A DNA stretch of 64,000 nt. Source: Breoghania sp037026715. GTDB taxonomy: Bacteria; Pseudomonadota; Alphaproteobacteria; Rhizobiales; Stappiaceae. Numbering within the stretch: the first letter of the stretch is position 1; every line of letters begins with the position of its first letter. The notes under the pieces were generated by a model. It saw only the letters and a list, made by a program, of their open reading frames with translations. It was not told the DNA's origin and searched no databases. The DNA lies in contig NZ_JBANCG010000005.1 of NCBI RefSeq assembly GCF_037026715.1, forward strand, positions 248,001 to 312,000, in the 5' to 3' direction. This document shows, one piece after another, positions 1 through 8,442 of this stretch. The position numbers were made by a program, and so were the translations under genes.

Positions 1-580
1 GCAGCGCGCAGCCGATCTCGCGGATGTCGGCGATCAGCTTGTCGTGGCGCGGACGGTCGAGAACGCAGACGTTGATCTCTTCCGGCTTCACGCCCTTGGC
101 CTTGGCCAGCGCGTTGATGTTTTCCGCAACCGGCGCATCCAGATCGACGATGCCTTCGGGATAGCCCGGGCCGATCGCGATCTTGTTCATGTAGCAGTCC
201 GGCGCGTTCAGCAGGCCGCCGTCCTCGGCGAGCGCCAGAACGGCGAGCGAGTTCGGCAGGTTCTTGGCGCACACGGTCGTGCATTCCAGCGGATCGAGCG
301 CGATGTCGACCTTGGGACCGTGCTTGGTGCCGACCTTCTCGCCGATATAGAGCATCGGCGCCTCGTCGCGCTCGCCCTCGCCGATCACGACGGTGCCGTC
401 GATCGGCAGCCGGTTCAGTTCGCGCCGCATGGCGTCGACGGCGGCCTGGTCGGCGGCCTTCTCGTCGCCGCGCCCGCGCATCCGGGCGGCGGAAACGGCC
501 GCGCGTTCGGTCACGCGGGCGACCTCCAGGGTCAGCAGGCGGTCGAGCTTGTACTTCGATGTATCATCGTCAGAAGACAT
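1..580 (-). CDS. glpX: Fructose-1,6-bisphosphatase class II (partial, C-terminus outside window)
   Basis: About 193 N-terminal residues of a GlpX-type fructose-1,6-bisphosphatase, which hydrolyses fructose 1,6-bisphosphate in gluconeogenesis. The start is the ATG ending at 580 (MSSDDDTSKYKLDR). Family landmarks are the VTERAAVSAAR helix, the metal-binding segment GTVVIGEGERDEAPML, and the second metal site VDIALDPLECTT. The gene begins 5 nt after the stop of hom on the same strand, so alaC-hom-glpX is probably one operon, an order common in Rhizobiales. The reading frame is open to the window edge. Confidence 0.93.
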   Translation of the reverse strand, partial: MSSDDDTSKYKLDRLLTLEVARVTERAAVSAARMRGRGDEKAADQAAVDAMRRELNRLPIDGTVVIGEGERDEAPMLYIGEKVGTKHGPKVDIALDPLECTTVCAKNLPNSLAVLALAEDGGLLNAPDCYMNKIAIGPGYPEGIVDLDAPVAENINALAKAKGVKPEEINVCVLDRPRHDKLIADIREIGCAL

Positions 581-585
581 AAGTG

Positions 586-1944
586 TCATCCTTGCGCTGT
601 GGCAGCGTCCGGTTTGCGTTCGATGCGGATCATGCGCGGCTTGCCGGCGATGACGTTTTCACGGCCAATCGCCTCAAGCGCGGCCTGAATGTCCGCCTCG
701 GTCGTTTCATAGGTGATCATGATGACCGGCTGGGGCGCCGCCGTGCGAGGGGCCTCGACCGATTGCTCGGGCGCCTCGCTCCTGGGCGCGCGTCGGCGCT
801 GCACGATCGATTCAAGAGAGATGTTCTTCTCCGCCATGCAACGTGCGATCGTCGCAAAGGCGCCCGGACGGTCGAAAACCGACAGCCGGATGAAGTAGCC
901 GCCCTCATGCCTGCGCATGCGGGCCCGCGTGTAGGGCTTCAGCTCTGCAGCCGGAACGCCCAGCGTCGGCATCAGGTCGCCGCGGGCAATGTCCGCGATA
1001 TCGGCGACCACGGAGGACGCCGTGGCATTGCCGCCGGCACCCGGGCCGACCAGCACCACCTCGCCCAGGTAATCGGTTTCCACCGCCACCGCGTTCAGCA
1101 CCCCGTCGATGCGCGCGATGGAGGAGGATTTCGGCACCATGGTCGGGTGGACGCGCTGCTCGATGCCGCTGTCGGTGCGCTGCGCGATGCCCAGAAGCTT
1201 GATGCGGTAGCCGAGCTCGTCCGCCGCCTCGATATCGGCGGTGGTGATCTCGGTGATGCCTTCCAGATAAATGGAATCGACCGATGTCTCGCAGCCGAAG
1301 GCGAGGCTCGTGAGAAGCGCCAGCTTGTGGGCGGTGTCGTTGCCCTCGACATCGAAGGTCGGATCCGCCTCGGCATAGCCCAGCCGCTGCGCCTCCTTCA
1401 GGCATTCCTCGAACGACAGGCCCTCACGCTCCATCCGGGTCAGGATGTAGTTGCAGGTGCCGTTGAGAATGCCGGAGACGCGGGTCACCGCATTGCCGGC
1501 AAGCGACTCGCGCAAGGCCTTGACGATCGGGATGCCGCCGGCGATCGCCGCCTCGAAATTCAGGCTGACGCCGTTGGCCTCGGCGAGCTTGGCGAGTTCC
1601 ACGCCGTGCCTGGCGAGAAGCGCCTTGTTGGCGGTGACCACATGCTTGCCGGAGGAAAGCGCGGCGCGCACGGCCGTCTCCGCCGGCCCGCTCTCGCCGC
1701 CGATCAGCTCGACGAAGACATCGATGCTGTTGGAGCGCGCCAGTTGCTCGGCGTCCTCGTGCCAGACATAGCCGGCAAGGTCCACGCCGCGGTCGCGGCT
1801 CCGGTCGCGGGCCGCGATCGCGACCACCTCGATCGGCCGGCCGCAGCGCACGGCCAGATGCTCTCCATGCTCTTGGACGAGACGGAGGACGGACGCGCCG
1901 ACCGTTCCAAGGCCGGCAACGCCAAGTCTCAACGCATCTTGCAT
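586..1944 (-). CDS. hom: Homoserine dehydrogenase with C-terminal ACT domain
   Basis: 452 residues, normal for the monofunctional enzyme that reduces aspartate semialdehyde to homoserine (threonine and methionine branch). The N-terminal Rossmann fold has GVAGLGTVGASVL at residues 8-20. The central catalytic domain has VVTANKALLA, GILNGTCNYILTRM and the YAEADPTFDVEGNDTAHK stretch. The last ~100 residues form an ACT domain (FIRLSVFDRPGAFATIA), expected to give threonine feedback control. A short Pro/Ala/Arg-rich insert (RRAPRSEAPEQSVEAP) interrupts the ACT region. It lies 23 nt downstream of alaC and 5 nt before glpX on the same strand. Confidence 0.96.
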   Translation of the reverse strand: MQDALRLGVAGLGTVGASVLRLVQEHGEHLAVRCGRPIEVVAIAARDRSRDRGVDLAGYVWHEDAEQLARSNSIDVFVELIGGESGPAETAVRAALSSGKHVVTANKALLARHGVELAKLAEANGVSLNFEAAIAGGIPIVKALRESLAGNAVTRVSGILNGTCNYILTRMEREGLSFEECLKEAQRLGYAEADPTFDVEGNDTAHKLALLTSLAFGCETSVDSIYLEGITEITTADIEAADELGYRIKLLGIAQRTDSGIEQRVHPTMVPKSSSIARIDGVLNAVAVETDYLGEVVLVGPGAGGNATASSVVADIADIARGDLMPTLGVPAAELKPYTRARMRRHEGGYFIRLSVFDRPGAFATIARCMAEKNISLESIVQRRRAPRSEAPEQSVEAPRTAAPQPVIMITYETTEADIQAALEAIGRENVIAGKPRMIRIERKPDAATAQG

Positions 1945-1967
1945 TAATTAGTGATCCAGTTTCCAGG

Positions 1968-3182
1968 TTAGCGGCGGGCGCCCATCGGGATCACGTTGTG
2001 CAATGTTTCGTCGGCGGTTTCAAGGAAACGCCGTATGTTTCGCGCGGCCTGACGAATCCGCTGTTCATTCTCCACAAGCGCGATGCGGACGTAATCGTCG
2101 CCGTACTCGCCGAAACCGATGCCGGGCGCGACGGCCACATCGGCCTTCTCGATCAGCAGCTTGGAGAATTCGACCGAGCCAAGGTGCCGGAATTTCTCCG
2201 GAATCGGCGCCCACGCAAACATCGAGGCCTTCGGCGAGGGCACCGGGAAACCGGCATTGGCGAAGCTCTCCACCAGCACGTCGCGCCGCTTCTTGTAGAC
2301 CTGGCGGACTTCCTCGATGCATTCGTCAGGGCCGTTGAGCGCGGCGGTCGCGGCCACCTGAATCGGCGTGAAGGCGCCGTAGTCGAGATAGGACTTCACC
2401 CGCGCCAGCGCGTTGATCAGCCGCTCGTTGCCCACCGCAAAGCCCATGCGCCAGCCCGGCATGGAGAAGGTCTTGGACATCGAGGTGAACTCCACCGCAA
2501 CATCCATCGCGCCGGGAACCTGAAGGACCGACGGCGGCGGCGTGCCCTCGAAATAGATCTCCGAATAGGCGAGATCGGAGAGCACGAAAATCTCGTGCTT
2601 CTTCGCAAATGCCACCACATCCCGGTAGAATTCGAGGTCGGCGACATTGGCTGTCGGATTCGAGGGATAGCACAGGATCACCGCGATGGGCTTGGGCACC
2701 GAGTGAATGACGGCGCGCTCCAGCGCGTGGAAGAATTCCGCGTTCGGCTCCGCCGGCATGTAGCGCAGCGCCGCGCCCGCCATCAGGAAGCCGAAGGCGT
2801 GGATCGGATAGCTCGGGTTCGGCACCAGCACCACGTCACCCGGCGCGGAGATCGCCTGCGCCATGTTGGCGAAGCCTTCCTTGGAGCCCAGCGTCGCGAC
2901 CACCTGGGTGTCGGGATCGAGCTTCACGCCGAAACGGCGGCCGTAGTAGCCGGCCTGGGCCTTGCGCAGGCCCTTGATGCCCTTTGAGGCGGAGTAGCGA
3001 TGGGTGCGCGGGTCCTGGATCGTCTCGGTCAGCTTCTCGACGATGTGCTGCGGCGTCGGCAGATCGGGATTGCCCATGCCGAGATCGATGATGTCTGCGC
3101 CTGCGGCCCGGGCCTTTGCCTTCAGCTTGTTCACTTCTTCAAACACATACGGCGGCAGCCGGCGTGTCTTGTGAAACTCCAT
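1968..3182 (-). CDS. alaC: Class I/II PLP aminotransferase, AlaC / LL-diaminopimelate-aminotransferase-like
   Basis: 404 residues, fold-type I aminotransferase. The Schiff-base lysine is K237 in SMSKTFSMPGWRMGF, and the substrate/cofactor contacts include the YPSNPTAN block with N175. The N-terminus MEFHKTRRLPPYVFEEVN and overall length match the AlaC-like enzymes annotated as alanine or LL-diaminopimelate aminotransferase in alphaproteobacteria, which lie next to hom. The start ATG at 3182 follows a good GGAGAAGGG ribosome site. It is the first gene of the alaC-hom-glpX operon and is divergent from phaC, with the lipoprotein gene between. Exact substrate (pyruvate/glutamate or another keto acid) cannot be told from sequence. 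Confidence 0.9.
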   Translation of the reverse strand: MEFHKTRRLPPYVFEEVNKLKAKARAAGADIIDLGMGNPDLPTPQHIVEKLTETIQDPRTHRYSASKGIKGLRKAQAGYYGRRFGVKLDPDTQVVATLGSKEGFANMAQAISAPGDVVLVPNPSYPIHAFGFLMAGAALRYMPAEPNAEFFHALERAVIHSVPKPIAVILCYPSNPTANVADLEFYRDVVAFAKKHEIFVLSDLAYSEIYFEGTPPPSVLQVPGAMDVAVEFTSMSKTFSMPGWRMGFAVGNERLINALARVKSYLDYGAFTPIQVAATAALNGPDECIEEVRQVYKKRRDVLVESFANAGFPVPSPKASMFAWAPIPEKFRHLGSVEFSKLLIEKADVAVAPGIGFGEYGDDYVRIALVENEQRIRQAARNIRRFLETADETLHNVIPMGARR

Positions 3183-3510
3183 GGCTCTGGCCCTTCTCCT
3201 GATAACGCGCCGCGGACCTTATCCGGTCGGGTTCCGCAACGGGCGCATGATGAATGCGGCGGATGGATACTCCATCGCCGGACGCGACTCTAGCTAAATC
3301 GCAATAGAGGCGAAATTCGCATAATCTTGCTTACAAAAGCGATATGAATTTCATTTTCGCAGATAATTTCAATGTTCCGTCGCGATCATCGCGTCGATTG
3401 CATATTTGCGTCGATATTTTTCGCAGATTCAGAGCGTGTTCGCGGGCCCTTCGCGCCGGCGCGCCCAGCCAGGTTTTTGGAACATGCGTCGCCCGGAACC
3501 GATCCCTCCA

Positions 3511-3604
3511 CCGTCATCCCCCAGCTCTGTCCGGGCGATCCAGCCCGTCCCGCACGGCGCCGTGGCCGGCAATGGATTGCCCGGAAAAAGCCGGGCAATG
3601 ACGG
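3511..3604. repeat. Palindromic intergenic element, family A (copy 1)
   Basis: About 94 bp with complementary ends: it begins CCGTCATCCC and ends GCCGGGCAATGACGG, with inner arms CTGTCCGGGCGATCC and GGATTGCCCGGA. A second, clearly related copy lies at 9893-9974 between the peroxiredoxin gene and rpsI. Such elements form cruciform or stem-loop structures and are typical intergenic REP/RPE-type repeats. No coding function is apparent. Confidence 0.75.
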
Positions 3605-3710
3605 ACGAGAGATTGCCGGAAAGGCCTATAACGCAGAAGGCGCCGCTTTCTGAAGCGGGACGGGTCGCCGCCGAGGGGACACTCCTGCCCCATTCACAAG
3701 GCATTCCAGA

Positions 3711-3835
3711 GTCACCCCGGACGCGATGCGGCGCAAAGCGCCGCTTCGCAGATCCGGGATCAGCCCTCGGTCCGCGCCGCTCCAGATCCCGGGTCTGCGC
3801 GGCAACGCTGCACGTTGCAGCGCGTCCGGGATGAC
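3711..3835. repeat. Palindromic intergenic element, family B
   Basis: About 125 bp bounded by the near-perfect inverted arms GTCACCCCGGACGCG (3711-3725) and CGCGTCCGGGATGAC (3821-3835). Inside are smaller hairpins such as GCGGCGCAAAGCGCCGC and TGCAACGTGCA-type pairs. It sits just downstream of the lipoprotein gene at 3883 and may also help end its transcript. I saw no second full copy in this window. Confidence 0.65.
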
Positions 3836-3882
3836 GCTGGAGAGGGCAGTCGATACGGATTCGGATGGTCTCTCTCGGACGC

Positions 3883-4443
3883 CTACTTGTCGTCGTCCTC
3901 TTCGATCTTCCTGATCGCGTCGTCGATGTGGTGGTCGCGCTTGTTCAGGAGATCCTGGATCTTGGTGTTCCAGAGCCCTCGGCCGCTGCCGGAGGAATTG
4001 CGCTGGGCGAGCTGGCGCAGCTCCGTCTCCGTCTTGTTGACGGCTGCCGTATCCTTCAGCGGGGCGTTGGAATGCGCCGTCGCCGCATAGCCGATCGGCT
4101 TGACCGTCTCTTCCGCCGCGCCGGCGCGCGAGGCGATCTTGTTGGGGCTGTCGGGATCGTAGAGATAGTCCGGGGTTTCGGGTTCGGCCGGCGCCGCCCC
4201 CGGCACGGTACGCGGCGTGTAGCCGGGCACGGCGGGTTTCGCCTGCGCGACGCCGGGGCGCACGCCCGCCGGCACGCCCTTGGGCGGAACCAGCACCACG
4301 CCCAGAAGCGTTGCATCGGGTTCGCCGGCGCAGCCGGCAAGCAGAAGCGACAGGGCCGTGGCGACCATCAGTGGCGAGGTCGCCCACACGCCTCGTCGCG
4401 TCCGTTGTCGCGCCCCCTCCGCCGTCTCATACGGCGTTTTCAC
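3883..4443 (-). CDS. Small proline-rich lipoprotein of unknown function
   Basis: A secreted lipoprotein: basic n-region (RQRTRRG), hydrophobic stretch MVATALSLLLAG and lipobox LLAGC, so the lipidated cysteine should be followed by AGEPD. The mature part is Pro/Ala-rich, then has a charged C-terminal half ending in a run of Asp/Glu (IRKIEEDDDK). I chose the GTG ending at 4443 because it gives a normal basic signal peptide. An ATG ending at 4368 would leave almost no n-region, and upstream in-frame starts add an implausible leader. No family is recognised. It is convergent with nothing and lies alone between alaC and phaC, suggesting its own promoter. Confidence 0.65.
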   Translation of the reverse strand: MKTPYETAEGARQRTRRGVWATSPLMVATALSLLLAGCAGEPDATLLGVVLVPPKGVPAGVRPGVAQAKPAVPGYTPRTVPGAAPAEPETPDYLYDPDSPNKIASRAGAAEETVKPIGYAATAHSNAPLKDTAAVNKTETELRQLAQRNSSGSGRGLWNTKIQDLLNKRDHHIDDAIRKIEEDDDK

Positions 4444-5051
4444 CTTAGACCGTCGCACCGCTTCATCCTTCAAGCAGGCCCCTCCGTCGGGAGGCCCCAT
4501 CGTCCGCACGCAGCGTCCCGCGGCATGATCCGCCAACACGCCGCAACGCACAAGCACTTCCCGCTACCACAAGACGCGCGGTTGCGCGAGTCAGCCCCGC
4601 CCGGAGCGGATCCATTGCCGGAGGAAAGAATCGCGGGCAGGCCGAGGAGAGATAGGATTTCCGATATCCGGCGCAAGTGCGGCGAACTGCTTGAACCGGC
4701 GCGCCGACTTCCCATCTGGGCGATAATGCCGCAAGGTTAGGCGTATTGCCTGCAACTTAGCTCATCATTTGTGCAAGCTATTGTTGCATAGCGATTTTTT
4801 GCTGCAGCGCAGCGGCGAAATGCGTGTGTAGGATCTTGTCAGAATACGGTTGCAGAAGCCTATTATGACGGAAAGCGGCCGATGAAGGTTCGCGGGAGGT
4901 CGAAGGGATCGAGGTGGGAAGATCGCAGCGGCGGGGAGAATGCCGCCGCCGCGCCATGCGCCCCGCCGCGAGCACGACCCGGCCGTGACCAGGAGGTCCG
5001 GAAGATGCGTTTTTGCGCGCGCCGGACGGCCGGATGCCAGGGAGGCTAGTC
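4444..5051. other. 608-bp intergenic region upstream of phaC
   Basis: Promoter region shared by the lipoprotein gene (leftward) and phaC (rightward). It has an AT-rich core around 4740-4870. The core carries TGCAA/TTGCA inverted half-sites and a CTGC-N3-GCAG box (listed separately). The phaC ribosome site GGGAGG lies at about 5039-5044. No open frame here resembles a protein. Confidence 0.6.
4746..4812 (+). promoter_or_regulatory. Candidate PhaR operator cluster upstream of phaC
   Basis: The exact sequence CTGC-AGC-GCAG (4802-4812) matches the CTGC-N3-GCAG box reported for the PHB regulator PhaR in Rhodobacter and Paracoccus. Just upstream are TGCAA at 4751-4755 and the inverted pair TGCAA (4772-4776) and TTGCA (4784-4788). 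PhaR senses PHB granules and represses pha genes. Assignment of this site to PhaR is inference from motif and position, about 240 bp before the phaC start. Confidence 0.5.
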
Positions 5052-6860
5052 ATGTCCGAAGCCCACGATAACAGCCCGATGCTGCGCTACATCGTGGAAA
5101 ATCCGGAAGCCTTTGCGCAAAATCTCGCGCGTGTGGTGGAGGAAGGCGGCAAGGCGCTGGCGGCCTATGTGCGTCCGCGCGAAACCGGCGAGGCGCAGGA
5201 CGCCATGGCCGACCAGATCACGGAAGTGGTCAAGACGCTGTCGCGCGTCGGCGAATACTGGATGAAGGACCCCCAGCGCACGATCGATGCGCAGACCCGG
5301 CTGATGAACGGCTACATGGACCTGTGGAACGGCACCCTGAAACGGATGTCGGGCGAGGAGGTGAAGCCGACCGTCGAACCCGATCCGCGCGACAAGCGCT
5401 TCCGGGACGACGACTGGACGGAAAACCGCTTCTTCGACTTTCTCAAGCAGCTCTACCTGATCACGACCCGGTGGGCGGAGATGATGGTGGCGGAAGCGGC
5501 CGAGATCGACGAGCACACCCGCCACAAGGCCGATTTCTATGTCCGGCAGATCACCAACGCACTGTCGCCGTCGAACTTCCTTCTGACCAATCCGGAACTC
5601 TTGCGCGAGACGCTGGGCTGCAACGCGCAGAACCTGGTGCGCGGCATGCAGATGCTGGCGGAGGACATCGAGGCGGGCCGCGGCGATCTGCGCATCCGCC
5701 AGTCCGACGGCACGCAGTTCAAGGTCGGAGAGAACCTCGCCACCACGCCCGGCAAGGTGATCATGCAGAACGACGTCTGCCAGCTCATCCAGTACGAGCC
5801 GACGACCGAAAAGGTGCTGAAGCGGCCGCTGCTGATCGTGCCGCCGTGGATCAACAAGTTCTACATTCTGGATCTCAACCCGGAAAAGTCGTTCATCCGG
5901 TGGGCGGTGGAGCACGGCCACACGGTCTTCGTCATTTCCTGGGTGAACCCGGACGAATGCCAGGCCCGCAAGAGCTTCGAGCACTACATGCGCGAGGGCA
6001 TCTTCGAGAGCCTCGACAAGATCAGGCGGGCGACGCAGGTCGAGGAGGTCAACGCCATCGGCTATTGCGTCGGCGGCACGCTGCTGGCCGTGGCACTCGC
6101 CTGGATGGCGGCGCACGGCGACGAGCGGATCAAGACCGCAACCTTCTTTACGGCCCAGGTCGATTTTCGGCATGCCGGCGATCTCAAGGTCTTCGTCGAC
6201 GAGGAACAGATCGCGGCACTCGAAAAGCAGATGCAGCAGAAGGGTTATCTCGACGGGCGCAAGATGGCGGCGGCCTTCAACATGCTGCGCTCCAACGACC
6301 TGATCTGGCCCTATGTGATCAACAACTACCTGCGCGGCAAGGACCCCTTCCCGTTCGATCTCCTGTACTGGAATTCCGACTCGACGCGGATGCCGGCGGC
6401 CAACCATTCCTTCTATCTGCGCAATTGCTATCTGGAGAACCGGCTGACCGCCGGCACGATGGAGATAGCAGGCGAAAAGCTCGATCTTTCAAAGGTCAAG
6501 ATCCCGGTCTTCAACCTCGCCACGCGCGAGGACCACATCGCGCCGGCGCTGTCGGTATTCGAGGGATCGAAGTATTTCGGCGGCGACGTTCATTACGTGC
6601 TCGCCGGCTCCGGTCACATCGCCGGCGTCGTCAATCCGCCTGAGAAGAAAAAGTACCAGTACTGGACCGGCGGCAAGGCCGAGGGCGCCTTCCAGGACTG
6701 GCTGGCCCACGCCACCGAGACGCCGGGCTCCTGGTGGCAGCACTGGGACGACTGGATCCGGGCGCAGGACAGCACCGAGGTGAAGGCGAGAAAGCCCGGC
6801 GCCCGCCGCGTGAAGATCATCGAGGACGCCCCCGGCGCCTACGTGAAGATGCAAGCCTGA
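5052..6860 (+). CDS. phaC: Class I poly(3-hydroxyalkanoate) synthase
   Basis: 602 residues from the ATG at 5052, which follows GGGAGG at a good distance; the upstream in-frame ATGs have no such site. It polymerises (R)-3-hydroxyacyl-CoA into PHB at the granule surface. The N-terminal PhaC_N domain covers about the first 280 residues. The alpha/beta-hydrolase domain carries the lipase-like box GYCVGG with nucleophile C339. The rest of the triad is D494 in REDHIAP and H522 in GSGHIAG. The length is typical for class I, which needs no partner subunit. It is divergent from alaC, a common rhizobial arrangement. phaA, phaB and phaR are not in the window. Confidence 0.97.
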   Translation: MSEAHDNSPMLRYIVENPEAFAQNLARVVEEGGKALAAYVRPRETGEAQDAMADQITEVVKTLSRVGEYWMKDPQRTIDAQTRLMNGYMDLWNGTLKRMSGEEVKPTVEPDPRDKRFRDDDWTENRFFDFLKQLYLITTRWAEMMVAEAAEIDEHTRHKADFYVRQITNALSPSNFLLTNPELLRETLGCNAQNLVRGMQMLAEDIEAGRGDLRIRQSDGTQFKVGENLATTPGKVIMQNDVCQLIQYEPTTEKVLKRPLLIVPPWINKFYILDLNPEKSFIRWAVEHGHTVFVISWVNPDECQARKSFEHYMREGIFESLDKIRRATQVEEVNAIGYCVGGTLLAVALAWMAAHGDERIKTATFFTAQVDFRHAGDLKVFVDEEQIAALEKQMQQKGYLDGRKMAAAFNMLRSNDLIWPYVINNYLRGKDPFPFDLLYWNSDSTRMPAANHSFYLRNCYLENRLTAGTMEIAGEKLDLSKVKIPVFNLATREDHIAPALSVFEGSKYFGGDVHYVLAGSGHIAGVVNPPEKKKYQYWTGGKAEGAFQDWLAHATETPGSWWQHWDDWIRAQDSTEVKARKPGARRVKIIEDAPGAYVKMQA

Positions 6861-7269
6861 GCGGGGATAAGGGGGAACGGAGGGCGCAAGAAGATGGAGC
6901 GGCGCTGCCGCCTCTTTTTGCGCTGGATCCCGGATCGGCGGTCGGCTTCGCCTCCCTTGTCCGGGATGAGGGAGGGGGGAGCTTCAAGCCTGCCACATAC
7001 GCCCTCATCCTGGGCGGTCTGCGGCGAAGCCGCATGGCCAGACCCGGGATCCAGCGCAAGAAGAGGCGGCAGAGCCGCTCCGCACCCCTTGCTTCTTCCC
7101 ACGCACTTAATCCCCGGCCCTGCCAGCCCGGACCGCCGTCGCGGCTCCCCCGACTTATCCCCGCCGCCGCGTCGTTCGCAGGTTTTCGCATGAACCTGCC
7201 ATTTGCGATGAAATTCGACGAAATTCGAACCAAATATTAATCGACGACGAAAACGCCCATTTGAACGCC
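6861..7269. other. 409-bp intergenic region between phaC and agmatinase gene
   Basis: The two flanking genes converge, so no promoter is required. The region is dominated by a large inverted repeat (6905-7072), which may serve as transcription stop or mRNA-stabilising structure for phaC. The stretch from 7073 to 7269 has no feature I can name. Confidence 0.55.
6905..7072. repeat. Inverted repeat with 29-bp arms downstream of phaC
   Basis: Left arm 6905-6933 and right arm 7044-7072 are complementary over 29 bp with one mismatch; both contain the core TGGATCCCGG / CCGGGATCCA. Within the loop are further complementary pieces (GTCCGGGATGAGG and CCTCATCCTGGG). The whole unit resembles a REP-type composite element. 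It begins 44 nt after the phaC stop codon. Confidence 0.75.
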
Positions 7270-8232
7270 TCAGCCGCCCGCCTTTCGCCGCTCGTCGAGC
7301 AGGCCGAGATAGTATTGCGCGACGCTGGAGGCCGCGATTGCGGTGATGTCGGCGTGGTCGTAGGCCGGCGCCACCTCCACCACGTCGCCGCCGACGAAGG
7401 CAAGCCCCGACAGCCCGCGCAGGATCATCAGCGCCTCGCGCGACGACAGCCCGCCCGACACCGGCGTGCCGGTTCCAGGCGCGAAGGCGGGATCGAGGCA
7501 ATCGATGTCGAAGGTCATGTAGGCCGGGCCGCCGCCGACCCGCTCCTTGATCTTGCCGACCACGCCATCGACGCCGAGGCGATGTACATCTTCGCCGTAG
7601 ATGATTGAAACACCGAACGTATCCGGCGCATGCGTGCGGATGCCGATCTGGATGGAGCGCTCCGGATCGATCAGCCCCTCGCGCACGGCGCGGCCGACGA
7701 AGGTGCCGTGGTCGATGCGGTCGCCGGCGTCGTCCCAGGTGTCCTGATGGGCATCGAACATGACGAGCGCCAGCGGTCCGAACTCCGCCGCATGAGCCTT
7801 CAACAGCGGATAGGTGACGAAATGGTCGCCGCCGATGGAGAAGAGGTGGGCGCCGGATTTCAGGATTTCGGAGGCCTGCACCTCGATCAGCCCGGGCGCG
7901 CGGTCGTTGTGGCCATAGTCGAGCGAGCAGTCGCCGTAATCGACAACCACCATGTTTTCAAAGGGATCGGCATGGAACGGGTATTGCGGATCGCCGCACA
8001 GGATGGCCGACGCCCGGCGAACCGCCTGCGGCCCGAAGCGGGCGCCGGGCCGGTTGGAGACCGAGGCATCGAACGGAATGCCCCAGACCACGGCGTCGAC
8101 CCCCTCCAGATTGCGCGAAAAACGGCGGCGCATGAAGGAGGTGACGCCGGAAAAGGCCGGCTCCGAGGAGCCGCCGGTCAGGCTCTGGCCGAAAACGGCA
8201 TCGTCGGTGGGATAGGGACGGATCTCGGACAT
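7270..8232 (-). CDS. speB: Agmatinase / ureohydrolase family enzyme
   Basis: 320 residues from the ATG ending at 8232, which is preceded by GGAGG. It is a dinuclear-manganese ureohydrolase. The metal-binding motifs are GGDH, DAHQD, DIDCLDP and the GTGTPVSGG loop. The likely reaction is agmatine to putrescine plus urea. Related alphaproteobacterial enzymes also cleave guanidinobutyrate or other guanidino compounds, so the substrate is inference. It is convergent with phaC and divergent from the DUF922 protease gene. No decarboxylase or transporter partner is nearby. Confidence 0.88.
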   Translation of the reverse strand: MSEIRPYPTDDAVFGQSLTGGSSEPAFSGVTSFMRRRFSRNLEGVDAVVWGIPFDASVSNRPGARFGPQAVRRASAILCGDPQYPFHADPFENMVVVDYGDCSLDYGHNDRAPGLIEVQASEILKSGAHLFSIGGDHFVTYPLLKAHAAEFGPLALVMFDAHQDTWDDAGDRIDHGTFVGRAVREGLIDPERSIQIGIRTHAPDTFGVSIIYGEDVHRLGVDGVVGKIKERVGGGPAYMTFDIDCLDPAFAPGTGTPVSGGLSSREALMILRGLSGLAFVGGDVVEVAPAYDHADITAIAASSVAQYYLGLLDERRKAGG

Positions 8233-8442
8233 GACACCTCCGGGGCTCGACAGCACTTCGGCGCGACCATGCACCGAAATCGAAAAAGATGAAATGGGTT
8301 AGCCGACGCCTTCGGCAACATGCACTTCGACGTCGCCCCCTGACGGCTGCTGCGGCGGGTACGCTAACCACCCTTGCCCTTTGGCGCCGGGATCGGGACA
8401 ATGGCGGCAGCAGGAGGAGAACACGGCCATGAGAACACTGGC

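Larger units (their letters stand above)
3183..3882. other. 700-bp intergenic region with an AT-rich promoter zone and two palindromic repeat elements
   Basis: No convincing gene. The part next to alaC (about 3290-3430) is AT-rich and is the likely promoter region of alaC-hom-glpX. It contains a CGCGATCATCGCG palindrome near 3381-3393. The remainder is occupied by two long imperfect palindromes, listed separately at 3511-3604 and 3711-3835. Open frames across this stretch are repeat-derived, with no family resemblance. Confidence 0.6.

Noticed and set aside
3372..3834. Several overlapping small frames in 3.3-3.8 kb
   Set aside because: They lie in palindromic repeat DNA, occur on both strands alike, and have no SD or family match.
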